From: Liolophura sinensis
Lineage: Eukaryota; Mollusca; Polyplacophora; Chitonida; Chitonidae
Assembly: GCF_032854445.1 (NCBI RefSeq)
Contig: NC_088301.1
Coordinates: 58,540,512-58,604,511, forward strand
Direction of reading: 5' to 3'
Length of the DNA: 64,000 nucleotides
In this document: positions 23,500 through 37,082 of the stretch, piece by piece
Layout: each line of letters opens with the position of its first letter
Position numbering within the stretch: the stretch's first letter is position 1
Notes under the pieces: model-generated
Databases searched by the model: none
What the model was told of the DNA's origin: nothing
Seen by the model: only the letters and a program-made list of their open reading frames with translations
Program-made: the position numbers and the translations under genes

Positions 23500-26400
23500 T
23501 TAATAATACGTGATGTCCCAGTGGTTGCTTTCCCTGGCATACGTATTCCTGGATCCGTCTCTCCACTGCATGGCTCCGTCTGAGCGGTTGGATATTTGAT
23601 TGAAATTTCTTCGGACGAAGTTCAACACACAATCATTGACCCCATAATAGCGGATGTCGACTTTATACCCCTTGGAATGGCTGTATTCGCCTGATGAGTG
23701 TCCCTGTAGTAAGAAAAGCAACCGTGAGAATATTACCTAGTGTTCATAACCAGGTAAGTAGATTTAACAGCTAATAACACGTTAGGTATATTTAAGTTGA
23801 CGACACAGTAATTAAATTGGCATTCTTATAAGCTGCTGTTTTTGTTTTGTTTTGTTTTTTCTAAAGGGGGGGGGGGGGTGCGTGTTGGAGGTTATCAACA
23901 TTCTATTTGAATTTACGAGTAGGCAAGCCTATGTGGAAAGAAGCCATGAAACTCAGACATTTCAGCCTGGAAATAGGTGACTTAAAAAAACGTTGGTTAC
24001 ATAGAAAATGATAAATTTATTTGGTCGTACATATTTATTTACTAGTATCAATAACAAAAGATATCGATATTTGTATCTGGAGCATGTGAAAGGGCAATGT
24101 AGCTAGTCTGCCGTAAAAACCTTCGTGCAAATAGTGTGCGGCGGAATGTTACCTCGGCAGTGAATATTCACACTGACCGCGATGGTGCGTCAAATGGCTG
24201 CAAAATTGTCCAAGGTCATCGCTGGAAAGGGTCTTCTGAGATACCATACATGCCAGCTTTATCATGTTTAAACCAGTTCTGGTCGAAATAATGGCGCCAT
24301 TTTAGTGGCAGTACACCGGTTGTATTTCAGATCATGCTACTTAAAGCGAAAGGTAGAGAGCGACGCATGCGCTGTAAGGAGTATGATTCATACTATGACT
24401 AGAAAATGGTTTACCGTTTCGGTTCCTCCTGTGACCACGATGTTACACTTAGACGCATGCTTGAAGGCAACCAGGCCTACCAGAGTCGCTCGTCTCATGC
24501 CCGTGAAGGATGTACAGCTTCTTACGTTCCGGTCATTGCACCCACCGGTCGACGACCATGTCATCCCGTTGGCTCTGAGAATCTGAAGAGCTTCGGCATT
24601 TGTCAACCGTTCTGCGTTTTCTAAAAAAGGGTTAAACAAAAAGGTACATGTGAAACCCTTACAGTATCACAGAGCGTTGTATGTATTTGGTCTGGTGTCA
24701 TACTATACAAATATAGCTCAAAAATTTCTTGAATCATCCAGCTTAGACGAAAAATCGATTGTTTGTCTTCGTTTTGCTTTTCTCTTCTTAAAACAACTCA
24801 ACTATCTAATCACTTTAACAGTCTGCCAAAACAAAATTCTAGTTTTAACCCATCCCCTAAGACAACCGGGTAATGCAGGATGAGGGCGTCTGATCTTCCG
24901 CATTATAATTCTAAAAATATAGCATATGTTATCGATTTCAACTTCAGCACCGGTGTTAATATCTATTATGGGAATTACATGGTTGCCCGATGTGTGACAT
25001 GCCTATGACTATTCTACGCTTACGTCATAGCATACATACTGGTTTTAATAATACAGAGAAATTCGCGACAAGGTCATTAATTGCAAACCAGTGAGACATT
25101 ATGTTAATTGACAAAATGATTTCATGTACAACCGTTATAGTAACTGATTTTAATTCTTTTTAACCTAAAATCCACACTTTAATTTTCAACCAGGAAGGAT
25201 GACATCTACGATGATATGACGGTCAGTTCTGTTGGTAGAGAAAACCGGACGCCGGGCCAGACTTTACCACCATGGCTTTTGGCATGTAACTGACAATTTT
25301 TTCCTATAGCTATGACGCACTAAGGCGGTAAAGAGGGCATTTGGTTCTTGTAGTTGATGCATCAAATCGTTTAAAAATAACACTTTCTTGCACTTGTTAT
25401 TAAAATATATAACATGAGTGTAAGCTATATGCATATATTTGTAATCAAGTGCCATATAGAATCATTATAAATACTACACTGAAAAAATCATTGAGTTTTG
25501 GCCCTGATTTACGGATTTTAGAAGAATATTGTGTTTCCAGAACATATAATTTGCATTGGGATTGTGTCTTCTAACCTTCATGCAAAAGACCTTTTTGGGT
25601 CATTACTAAAACAACAACTTCATCTTTGATTTAGACGTGCTTCTGTTCACCTTGATATGGATGAAATAGATATCATCGTTTTACGTCACACAGAAGTAGT
25701 ATATAGTGGACAGCAACAGCACGGATTTGTTAACATAATTTAAGGATAGCTCGAGGTTCGTGTCCGATTTTGGTATTTGTGTGTAAATTAAATTTTGTCT
25801 TGAATGCATAATTTTAATAACATACAGTATAAATTTAAAACTGTGAAGCTCTTTGTGAAGAATTCCAAAATTATACATTTAATGCTACAATGTATAAATG
25901 TATATGGCATCAACAGTACTTACGGAAGGCATGACCTCCATTATCGCCCTGCATAAGAATAGCTGGGTTAGTGCATAGCACTGAAGTGGTCATCTTGTCT
26001 ATGATGATGACCCGGCGATTTCGCCTTTTACGATTTGCCAATCACTGGCAGTTGTCAGAGACATGCGTTGCGCTGTGTCCCACAAAAGTGGTTTTAGTGA
26101 CTTGCCAAAAGCCTGCCTTATACTCTATGTGTTGCTCTTTTCGAACGCGAATCGAGCGCAATGGGGGCATATATCTATTCGTTTAGCTCCCTTGACCGCC
26201 TAAATAAACTAGTTATGTAGTGTTGTCGATCACACATTGCCACCCAGTACACTGGAAAACAGCGAGAAAAGAAATATATAGAAAATTCGGAAATGGAGCT
26301 AGCTATAACGGAATTCATGTGCATGCGTGTATGCATAGTGTCTTACTCGTTTTACTTGACGCTTTATGACAGTACGTACAACTGTAGCACACTCACCTTC

Positions 26401-26787
26401 TCGGCCAGCTGGTAGACAACAGCGCCTAGCGCTAGGGCCATTACACAGCCCTTCAGGACCCCTCCGGGACATTGCGCTTGGGCTCAGATCATATTGGCAC
26501 TTCCCGCCGGCGCCCAAACACCGCCAATCTCCTACAAGTTGAAAAAAAAATTGAAAATCATAGATATATTATACGATTGAATTACAACGCTGAATGAGAT
26601 GTCACAAGTCTACCTATATCTGCCCTTGATGATTTTTTCCTCAATTAAGATGACACATTCTTGAATGTTAGAGACAATGGCGTCCTGTATGATGCTGAAA
26701 TCATCTCAACAATATGAAAAACTTGCCCAGAACATCTGCAACCAAACAAGCACCAATGAACAATACAGTCTGAAGTGTGGATCTCAT
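23500..26787 (-). CDS. Secreted Cys-rich protein with peptidase M15-like domain
   Basis: Four exons in transcript order: 26787-26727, 26531-26397, 24620-24415 and 23703-23500 (TAA), giving about 201 residues with every phase closing. Exon 1 encodes a signal peptide (MRSTLQTVLFIGACLVADVLG). Exon 2 encodes a short Cys-rich module (WRCLGAGGKCQ...GLCNGPS.RRCCLP). Exons 3-4 encode the catalytic-type region. In it, SHSKGYKVD fits the SxHxxGxxxD zinc-ligand motif of peptidase family M15 (VanX/VanY, D-Ala-D-Ala carboxypeptidases), and ESNHWD near the C-terminus fits the E..H(W) motif that supplies the general base and third ligand. It would act outside the cell, perhaps on bacterial peptidoglycan, in defence or digestion; this is inference. 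Intron 1 uses a GC donor. An AATAAA on the minus strand overlaps the stop codon (23496-23501). Family fit is good; substrate unknown. Confidence 0.8.
25195..25290 (+). other. Candidate orphan exon on the + strand
   Basis: After a T-rich stretch ending in CAACCAG (AG 25193-25194), a frame reads KDDIYDDMTVSSVGRENRTP and onward to a TGA at about 25288-25290. It looks like the terminal exon of some cytoplasmic tail, but no partner exons are recognisable, and it lies inside an intron of the oppositely oriented M15-like gene. It could be chance. Confidence 0.2.
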
Positions 26788-28762
26788 CTTGTAAGACCAA
26801 CTTCACCAGAGAGCAGGAAATTATCAAACATCTACAATGGCTTCTTATATATAGGCCTGTGTACCATAATCCTTCTAATTTTTGGGGGACAGGTATTAGT
26901 AGTGTTGAAAGTAGAATATTACATTTCTTTACCACCCTTTTGGAAAGGTCAAGATATGAGTATGTTGTGTAACCAGGTGAGAAAAAAGAAACTCAATACT
27001 CCTGCTAGAATTACATATATATTGGCTAAAATAAGCATACCTGGTGTCCCCAATTTTTAGAAGAAATAGCGTAGTCTAGCATAATATACATGACATTTAA
27101 CCAGGCGCTACAGCCCAGTTTTCACCAGGGCCAGCCACCTTACAGGATGGTAAACATCAACCAATTTGAATTTCCCTTTCCGCGAAACAGGAAATTAATT
27201 CCCCAAGACAATCTCGTTCGGTGTTATTTTTGTTTGCTCTCTAGGTGCATCACAAGACTGAAATCCGGGTTGACAAATTACCCTTTTGTTTGATCAGGGT
27301 TGTAACCACTCTGTTCTAGACAAACAGAGAGTCACGCTTAAGGAAACACCTCCAATATCAGAACTGACAAAGTCTAGTGCCATGCATATTCGTAATTTAA
27401 AGCCAAACCACTTCTCTTCGTGTAACACTCGCTCAGGTGATTCTAATCGAAGCGTTCTCACTCAAAGACGACACTCTATAGGCCAAATATATGTATGCAT
27501 CAGTGAAGTAACCCATATAAAGTTTTAAAAACCATAATTTTTCACTTTTGTAATGTAACATTATCGATATATCGCAGTTAAAGGTAAACAAAATCGTGCA
27601 CATTGAGAAAGTCGAAATTGCAGAAATGTTATGAATTTTAACTAATCATGCGCAAGTAATTTCTATAGCGCTGTTTTGCATTTCTGCCATTTGTACAAAT
27701 ATATAGGTCAACCTATACCTGTTATGAAAATAAATTTGATTCCCTTTTAGGTGTTTTTAATGAATATATGAGGTATAGCCGAAGTTATAATTTGGGGATA
27801 AAGTATAGACCTATACCTGAAAATATACGGTCAAGTGTTTTACCTTTCAAAAACTGTTTCATTCTAGGAGCAATCATATCTTTTCTAATGTGTATAGATT
27901 CATACAAGAAGCAATGACAGTATACATAGAGTAATGGAGAACTTGTATATTTAGAATTAGGAGAGGAATAACACATAAGGTGTACTTAATATGAGTGTGT
28001 ATTGTTAGATGGAACTATATATCCATATAAACAGCTGCATAAGCCTCTGGTGCCAGCCAGAGGGGCAAGGAGTGAACAAATGAACTTGAACAATTAACTA
28101 ATTACATAGGTTATTCATTATACACTTACATACAGGAAACAATTTCATTGGTAACTTTTTTGTAATGACAGGCTTTTCAGGCTATAGGCCAATGTTTGCC
28201 ACGTGTGATTTTATACTAATAACAAGGTAACTAGCCCCCCCCCACCCCCCACAAGCCAAGTGTCGGAAGTATCGAATCTTATCTGTAACACCAGGAACTT
28301 CCCCGTGGCGAATAGGTTTTAGTGTTACATCATCAATGTCTATTACGCAACAAATTTAAAAAAGCAGGAAAGGAAGAAAAAAAAACGCAATAGGCCTGAA
28401 TGGGGTATCATGTAGGTCTATATAGGCCTACCGCGTATATCATCATGATTAAATTTATTTTATTTTATTCATAATGAAAAAAAATCATAATGAAAAAAAA
28501 AAAAGAAAAAATAGTGTAAAAACGGGGATGTGCTTAACCCTATCATTTGCACTGGATAGTAACTGTTACCGAGTTGAAATACATAAAAAACATGATACCG
28601 CATCGCTTAGTGAGACATCTGTGTACGAGTCAAAACAGCAAACGAATCATCAAGTCACGTGACATTCAAAATGGCGACGTCCTATCACACCTGATGGAGG
28701 ATATTCTACATACATTGCTTTTGAAATTTATACAAGTGGTTGTGTGAAGAGCCCTTGTCAGA
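26788..28762. other. Divergent intergenic region between the M15-like gene and RFT1
   Basis: Should hold both promoters, but I see no convincing core-promoter motif. The 131-codon + strand frame at 26665-27060 overlaps exon 1 of the M15-like gene and resembles nothing. There are short C-rich (near 28230) and A-rich (near 28480) homopolymer tracts. Confidence 0.4.
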
Positions 28763-31700
28763 ATGAAAGGGGGAGAGCTTATTGCAGGTGCGGCTAGGTC
28801 TGCATCGTATCAAATGATGCTACAGGTAAATATATATACCGTGCAGCTAAACCTGCCCACTAACCTAGGCTGGCAAAGTCCCACATGTAGCTGAGGCCTA
28901 CATATGCCGGTACCACACAGTTACAGTATATGTACAGCAGATGGGTGGGGGGGGGGGGGGGGGGGCCCCCATTATCCGTCTATTTACAGCAGATTGATGA
29001 TTAAGGACCTTGCTTTGCTCTTGTTTCGCAGTTCGTCCCGGTGTGATTTTAGTTAAACTGATCTTTATACATGTAGAAATGTACAGAAAGTGAACAGGCT
29101 GTAAAATGGATAGCTGGGCTGTGTGCTCAGCTGGGTCCATATACATGTATATTCTACTACTGTAAAGTAGTCTGTGCTAACACGTGATTTATTGATGGGT
29201 ATAGGTTAATTGAAACATGGTACATACATTACAGATGACGTGGCACGGAAGCAGATCAGGCATCAAGAAATTTTCATGCATCAAAAAAATTTTAACTTCA
29301 GTAAAACATACAGGCATATATTATGCTTATATTTGTAGGTCTCATTGAGGATTTTAACTTTTGTCCTGAATGCATTCATCATCCGTCATCTCTCCAAGGA
29401 CATGCTGGGTGTAGCTAATGTCAGGTACGTCTACTATTGCGTGAGGACTAGGAATATCTGTACCTGGAACTTGTTGTTTAAAAATGATTTCTAGCTATCA
29501 TAATTTCAAGAGCATTACCAGGGGAGTGGGAGGATCACCATTTTCACCTTTTTTGAGCAAACAAAAGTAAAAAACAAAACAGAAAAAAAGACAGAGAAAA
29601 AGAGAAAAATAAAAAACGTGAGGTATCTTTGTTTCGAAAGAAAAAAATGTGGTATTTGAGATTCCAATCCTAGCTTTTCACTTCATGTGTCTGGTAAGCT
29701 CTGACAGCAGCCTGCAGATGGTCATGGGTTTCCCATTGGCTCTACAAAACTCCCTCCCACTATAATGCTGGGCGTCATTTTATAAGTGAAATATTCTTGA
29801 GTGTGGCATAAAACTCTAATGAAATAAATAAATAAATAAAATTAGGGGATGACTACAAAGTGACAGTTGCTGTAGTGCAGTAACAAAAAATGCTAAGCAA
29901 AACAAATCGATCTTGATGATTAAATAAAGTAATAATAAGAAAAGATAAATGTGCATTTTATTCCAGCTCTCTCATAGTTTGTCAACAGAAATTGCCTAAA
30001 ATGCATCTCTGAACATCTGAGCAAACTGATCAAGTTTCTGGGCAACCTCTGAACCCTCACCTGGACGGCTGTTAAGAAAGTACATGTAGTTCAGCTGCTA
30101 CAGCCCACATACATTATAAATCTGCACACTAAAAATCATCTTTAAAAAAACATCAAAAAGGACTAATACGTAATCTATATTCTTATTCTGTTAATTTTTC
30201 TCACCAGAAATGGTGGAAGATGCAGCTCTGCATCTATCAGAAATACCTTCACTTCTGGGGACTATAAGCAGCCCTTGAACCATCACTAATTACACTGGGA
30301 TAGTAGTTCATCCTCCCTACCACAAAACATACGACTTTCAGCCACCTCAGAACATTTAACGTTTACAGCTCAGATATTGGCCGGGTTTCATGACAAACAT
30401 GATGAAAAGCTGTGTGGACATATCTCCAGCTCTCTGTAGTCTGATCTTGTAGCTTCTGGGGCCTAGGCCGCCCCTGGGCCTTGGCATGTTGGACATGGAT
30501 ATTCAACCTCAGGAAAATTAGAAGCAATGGCTGTGAAAAGCAATACTTGTTTCCTTGAGTATTTAATATAAAGAATTTCAATTAGTGTAACCATTATCTG
30601 AATTTAAATCAGAATGTATCTTATAGATATCCATGTATTTGTAGGAATATAAAAGGTCACAGTATTTATATATGTAAACCGTATCGTTACACACATTAAC
30701 TGTACAGAGGCTTCATTGCCATGCAAGTATTCTGAGGATTTTCTAATTTAATTAAGCTTGATTTCCCATTTCAGATTGGCATTGTTATACAGCACAATTT
30801 TGTTTTTATCAAGAGAAGGTTTTCGGCGTGCATGTCTGAACAAGGGCCCAGGAACAAGCTGGACCCAAGTTGTGAACCTAGTCTGGTGTGTGTAAGTATT
30901 GAAACTTGTTTGTGCGTAGGCATATCGTCATTTCCCATGAAATCATGAGAAAAAAATACCTTATTGTAGAGTAACTTTGTTTTGTAATGATCCATCCAAA
31001 AGTTCTTAATGGAACTATAGACTGTGCATATTACATATAATATGGTTTGTTTCACATGTCTTATATTTCTGTTGTCAGAATCCCTGTGACCTTTGTGTGG
31101 TCTGTATTATTTGCCTTTGTGTGGTTGTACCTTCTTGATCAGCCTGACCACGAAGCATTTCCTCAATACACAACCACAGTCATCTGCCTCTGTGTGATTA
31201 TAATTATTGAGCTGTCCACAGAACCACTTGTTGTCATAAGCCAGTCATTTTTGTTTGTTCGATTAAAGGTAAGTAAAGGTATCAGTACATTTTTCTTCAT
31301 TAAAGTGTAGTGTCCCTCTATCTTTTTCTATTGTTTTCTACCAGTGATGTCTTTCACAAAGCTCTGTATGAACATTTGCCTGTATACATGTATTTGTGAA
31401 AACGTTTTTCTGTGTGGAAAAAAAGGGTCTCTGACAGATAATTAACATTTTTACTTAGGTTATATTGGATGGACTGTACAACCTTGTGAGATGTGTGTGT
31501 ATTATATGCATGGTCCTCGTCTTCCCAGATCACGGTTTACACATCTTTGCATGTGCACAGGTAAGATAATTTGGAATAATATCACATGTCACTACTGTTG
31601 AGACACAAGCACAGGTGAGTTAGTAAGTAACATTGGTCAATCCTGTATTCTCTACCCATAAAAATGACCACTGTGGTATAAGTGAAAAATACTCAAATAA

Positions 31701-34700
31701 GATGCCTTAAGAACAATCAGATAAATAAATACGTAAACAAATCACAATTCTGATAATCAACTCTAGGCACACCATGGACTTTCCCTGAATTAAATAACTT
31801 AATGTCATTCAGTGAAGAGTTAATGTTAACTTTACACAAATATCATCAGTATATCCATAGTTCAAAGTAAACCAAGGTGAGTAAAACAACAAATATTTGT
31901 TTGACATTGAAGGATGAATTACACTTGCATAAAACTACTGTGTTTAAAACTCCATTGTTTCTTGTTACAGATCACCTGTGTGGTTGTATATGTGGTCGCA
32001 TTTTATGGATATTTCTATCATTATTTAAAGTACGCAAATAAGAAGACCAGTGCATTCCCATTTGCATCGTTTAGAAGCCTTTTCCCTCAACTAAAAGAAG
32101 GACAGGTACATTTGCTATTACTTAATTAAGCCTTGGTAAAAATAATTGAACTTTGCACCTGTTCATGTAAGTGTGACAACTGGTGGCACAGATGACCATA
32201 ATCTGACTTAAGTTGTATTCATGACAAAACAAAACCTACATTTATCTATTTATCTATAAGTGATTTATCTGTATCAGGTAACCTACATAAGTATAATTTA
32301 TGCAATGAAGTATGAGTGATTTGTTTCATCTGCCATCTTCATTATTTAAATAAAAATGATCCAAATACAAGTAAAAAATGTAATGTACTTGGCACCTGAT
32401 GCTACAAAAAGCTAGTCAAAGAGACTTTGAAAACATCCATTGTCAATTTATAATATTGTTCAATTTTCTTTCCAGCCTGTTTTTGATTCATCTCTTGTCA
32501 AGCTTGTTTGGAGCTTTTCTAAACAGTCATTTTTAAAGCAGATTTTAACAGAAGGTAATATTATTTTCCAGAGGGTTAAGCTTAGTCAATACATCTCTGA
32601 CAACGGAAGGCAGTTCTAATGCAAGTTTTCAGACAGATGCTCACCTTGTACTTTGGCTTTCTTTTCCTTCCTGTCAGATCAAGAACTAAACTATAATATA
32701 CAGAAAACATTTTGTCACATAAGCTATGGTCATGCATCAAACCCTTTTACACCATTAAAAATAATGTATTGAGTTGTTTTGCCCTTGATGTAAAACTGAA
32801 GAAGCATGCCATGACTGCAGTATATTTTTTTATATGTTTTTATGTTTGCAGGTGAAAGATACGTCATGACAGTTTTTGATATACTTAGTTTTGCTGATCA
32901 AGGTGGGTGTCATTTTTTATGAGTATGCAGAAATATATAGGGCCTATGTTTTAATGTACATTTGTAGTAAAACATACAAGTAAAGCCATAAACAGTCAAC
33001 AGAACTCGTTTGGCTGTTTGTGCATTCTACCATGTGTTGAAGAGTACTAGTCTTCCACCAATATTGTGTGCATATGATGTGTACCAGTATGATGTGTACC
33101 TCAAATGTGGTAAAGTTTGTCTGTAACTTCCTTAAGGTTGGTGGTTTACCCTACTGTAATATGAACAGTAAAATAAATAAATGTATATTCATCAAGCTGC
33201 AGTGTCACAGACATTTAACATTTTTAGGAACGTGAAGTAGCATGTGAAAATTAGTGTTATTTGACCAGGCCCTTCTACTGAAGAGTATACGGGGTGGATG
33301 CACAGTAGGTCATGATATTTAGATAAATAGATTCATGTGTACTGGCATGAAATTTTCAACAGTCTTTTTGGTAATAATAAGTTCATTATGTTAAACCATC
33401 TTTGGTATAAGAATACATATGTACAGAGTACTGTGTCATTGCCAGATTAATCTTATGGAATTTGTTTGTCTTCATATATTTATCAAGCTGTCCAGATAAA
33501 AGTGCATGTCATACCAGGTACTGTATAGGTATATATGTACATCCATCTTAACCTGAGGAGGATTTTTTAGTCAGCCATGATTGATCCAGTCTCATATTCT
33601 ATCTTGTCTGTTCACACTTAAGAAGGGCTCATCATTGTAGAAAAATTCCCACACTGTATAACGATGACTGGTTATTGGGTTGTCCAACAAATGGCAGGTT
33701 GTTCACAGGCTAGCATTTGTCTTTTGCAGGTGTCTATGATGTTGTGAACAATCTAGGGTCCATAACAGCTCGATTTCTATTCCTTCCCATTGAGGACAGT
33801 GGCTATCTGTTCTTCTCTAAAGCATTGCAAAGAAGCCAAACTGCTCTTCAACAAAAAAAGGTTTTATATCCCATTCATATTTTACATTTTGTGGAAGAAG
33901 ATTTGGAATTTTGTTTTTAGTTTGTTTCACTACCAGTATTACATGTATAGTCTACTTTGTTGACAATAGCTTCATTAGTTTGATGGAGCAAATGATGACC
34001 ATGTGTTTAAGGTGCTTGTGTTTCACTTGCTATAACACATGAAATGTGCTCAGTCTCACTTTCAAACAGAGAATTGTAAAGGCTTCCATTGTTGTTGGTG
34101 CCATGGTGGCAGCACACGTCAGACTGTCTCCTAGCATGAAGTGCACTCAGCTTGGCTTGCTTTTCACCAGTTTGAATTATTTAAGAAAGTTCACCAATAA
34201 CTTGTCAAAGGTTGGTGGTTTATTCTGGGCATTCCATTTTCCTCCACCTGTATAGTGCTTGTCATCCTATAAATGAAAAATTCTGAACCATATCAGAAAG
34301 CACCAGGATTATAAAACAAATATATAAATTTGCTATGTTTATTTAAACACAACTTCAAATTTTTAATACAGATTACAGTTGTTTTATTAAACTGTCAAAA
34401 TTTTAATTTCCATTGATGTGAAAAATATACTGTGATTTTGTTGGTCTGCAGCAGTTTTGATTTTACGAGCCCACATTAGGCTATCATTTCACAGTTTAAC
34501 CTTTGTGTAATAACTTTCTCATCCCAGGAATCCTTGGAGCTGGCCAGCAGAATGTTGGCCTTCCTCTTGAGAATGACTCTGCTTATTGGTATCACTGTTC
34601 TGGTGTTTGGATATTCCTATTCCTACCTGGCTTTGGATATCTATGGTGGAAATATGCTTAGTTCTGGACAAGGTGAGAAGTCATCTGCATTGTGGACTGA

Positions 34701-36823
34701 CATCAAGTATTTCACAACCTTCCAATTTGAATTGAAGTGTGGATCTGTTTTTACTCATCCTTTCTTTTTAACATTTGTTGTACTTTTTTGGTATCATTTC
34801 TACCCTCTATATCCTGTTGTCTGTTGAAGGGCCCACATTACTTCGCTGGCATGCCATGTATGTTGCAATCATTGCCATCAATGGAGTTACAGAGTGCTTT
34901 GTGTTTGCAGTGATGAGCAAACAGGAAGTTGACAGGTATACACACTGTTGTCTAAAATCTCATATATCAAAGAAAAAATGACACTATAGGCTAAAAATAG
35001 CACATATTTTTTCTATCTTGTGGTTGCTATATAATTTTGCGATATTTCCTCACCATACCTGTAAAGCCTGAAAACGGCAAGGCTGGCATAAATAGCTGAG
35101 TCCATCACGTCCTCCATGTTTAACACCCTGTAATGTATGCATTACAGGGTGAACCTGTGTCCAACATTTCATTTCGCAATCATCTAGCGGAAACCGATCT
35201 GTACTGTTTGCTACCTTCTGGGAAGAAGAGTTCTACTGGAAAGGTATGAACTGGTGTAGAGTTATTTTAGGTGCTACCATGAAATTTAAATAAACAAGGT
35301 TTAGAACTCCATTTGGCAACAAAGCGCCTAATCTGATTCATAGAGTGTAGAACTTAGCCGTCTGTTTTCTTTTCACTTCAGGTATAACAGCAAGATGGTT
35401 GTGTTCTCTGCCTTGTTTCTCATCACATCCTGGTACTTTACCAAAATATTTGGTGCAGTTGGATTCACCCTTGCAAACTCTTTAAATATGGCTGCCAGAA
35501 TTATTCACAGGTTGGTTCAATAGATTTTATTGGTATCAAACCCGGGATTTAATCCCTTTCATATTCCATCATGCTGTTTGAACATGCACAACAGAAAGGT
35601 TGCCCTAAGTGAATAAGTTGACAGAGTAATTTTCACCTGTCAATCAATCAATCTTCAGAACAATAAACACAACAATGGAATGAAAGCAGCAGTTCTGTAA
35701 GAGTTCCATACCAGTATGCCAGAATACTTCGTGATACAACAAGACGTCCACTCTGAATTTTCAGTTGTAATATAACCATCTTTTGTTCAAATGTGTTGTC
35801 CAAAACTTCTGAAGAAAATGATTGCAACATTTTGGCTTGATTAGCAAAACAATTTTTTGTACCTCCTGTTGAGGCAAGCCTTCCATTTGCACATTTACAC
35901 ATGTTCAAGGTTATTTAGCACCTTCTGATAGTATTGATGGAAGGGATGTGCCAGGCAATCATTATGCATAGCACAGCCTAACTGTTTAGAAGTCAGTTGT
36001 CATCAAAAGTTAGAACAATTGAACCTACATATAGTGATTGTGCTTTTATTTCCATAATTAAAAAAAAAAATCAAGATTAAAAGGCATTCAGAATTGCCAT
36101 TTTTGAGTGAAAAGGTTGAGGAATTGTATTTGAACAGATTATTTATTGTCCATACACAATGAAGTCACTGAATTCCACTGCCCCTATTTTCTGTTTTACA
36201 GCATATACTTTATCAACAATTATTACAAAGGTACAAGCTTTCGGCCTCTTCAGAGTCTGGTACCTTCTGTTGGAATAACAGCTGTTCTGTTGCTATCCCT
36301 GGTTATGACCTCAGTCTCAGAGGTGAGTTCAGAGCTGCATCTTTTCTATCCATGTGGAGTATAATCCTTTCACTCTAAGAATTCAAACTGAACGCAATAT
36401 TGTCTATTTTGGTTTCTAAGCTATAGATGTATAAAGTAATTCCAGGATCATAAAACAGGTAAAGAGTGAAACATACAGGCCTGTTAATATCTACGCATTG
36501 CTAAACTTGTTCCAATGTGCATGTAGGCCTTTAAGGGTCTGGGCAGTATTTCAGAATACATTGGGCTTAAACATATTTTATCCCAAGGGATAAGAAGTAC
36601 TTGCACTAGCTGTTGCTGATATTTAAATGATCTTTCACTTTCCGCTTTGCAGGTTATGTTTTGTTGTGATAAAGGTTTCTCTGGGAAGTTGTTTCATATT
36701 GGAGTTGGAGGGATGTGTCTCCTAGCTGAACTTGCAGTTATATACTTCACTGAAAATGAAATGATTGGCTTTATCAGAGAACAGTTCACGCAGAAACATG
36801 CTGTCACAAAGAAAAAGGACTGA
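28763..36823 (+). CDS. RFT1: RFT1 homologue, Man5GlcNAc2-PP-dolichol translocation protein
   Basis: Fourteen exons: 28763-28825, 29339-29424, 30775-30891, 31079-31268, 31459-31560, 31971-32105, 32476-32554, 32852-32902, 33730-33860, 34528-34672, 34830-34935, 35382-35510, 36202-36322 and 36653-36823. They sum to 541 codons plus stop, all in phase, the usual length for this polytopic ER membrane protein. Diagnostic segments are [58 protein letters not shown] and [23 protein letters not shown]1 is required to supply the lumenal lipid-linked Man5GlcNAc2 for N-glycosylation; whether it is the flippase itself is debated. The donor of exon 9 (AAG/GTTTTA) is weak. Intron 1 contains a long G run. Tail-to-tail neighbour is ALG12. 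Confidence 0.97.
28946..28974. repeat. Poly-G/poly-C tract
   Basis: More than 20 consecutive G followed by a C run, in intron 1 of RFT1. Capable of G-quadruplex or hairpin formation and prone to length error in assemblies. Confidence 0.9.
29688..29841 (+). mobile_element. SINE family A, 5'-truncated, in RFT1 intron 2
   Basis: Carries the body and tail (AGCAGCCTGCAGATGGTCAT, then AAGTGAAATATTCTTGAGTG and ATAAATAAATAAATAAA) without the tRNA head. Diverged. Confidence 0.8.
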
Positions 36824-36832
36824 AATCTCTCA

Positions 36833-36838
36833 AATAAA
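36833..36838 (+). terminator. RFT1 polyadenylation signal
   Basis: AATAAA ten bases past the RFT1 stop codon, followed by a T-rich stretch. It implies a very short 3' UTR. Confidence 0.65.
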
Positions 36839-37082
36839 ATATATTTTTTTGTTGGATGACGTTGATGCATTTGTTATCTGTATTCTAAGGCCCCTTTGTG
36901 TAAATTGACCATCATCAGCAGTAACCATAGCAACATATCACCAAACCTACAGGGCCAAATATTTACATCATTTTCAATTTTTCTTTAAAGACGAAAGGAT
37001 GGGATGTGTGTATGACGAGTGGAACCACATTTTGGTCCTCTATGTATACAATGACCTAATGATTAGAGGAGTGAGCTAGTGC

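Noticed and set aside
24305-24624. Two overlapping + strand frames
   Set aside because: Shadows of exon 3 of the minus-strand M15-like gene.
26665-27060. 131-codon + strand frame
   Set aside because: Overlaps exon 1 of the M15-like gene in antisense, has no recognisable domain, and the minus strand has a signal peptide with in-phase splicing.
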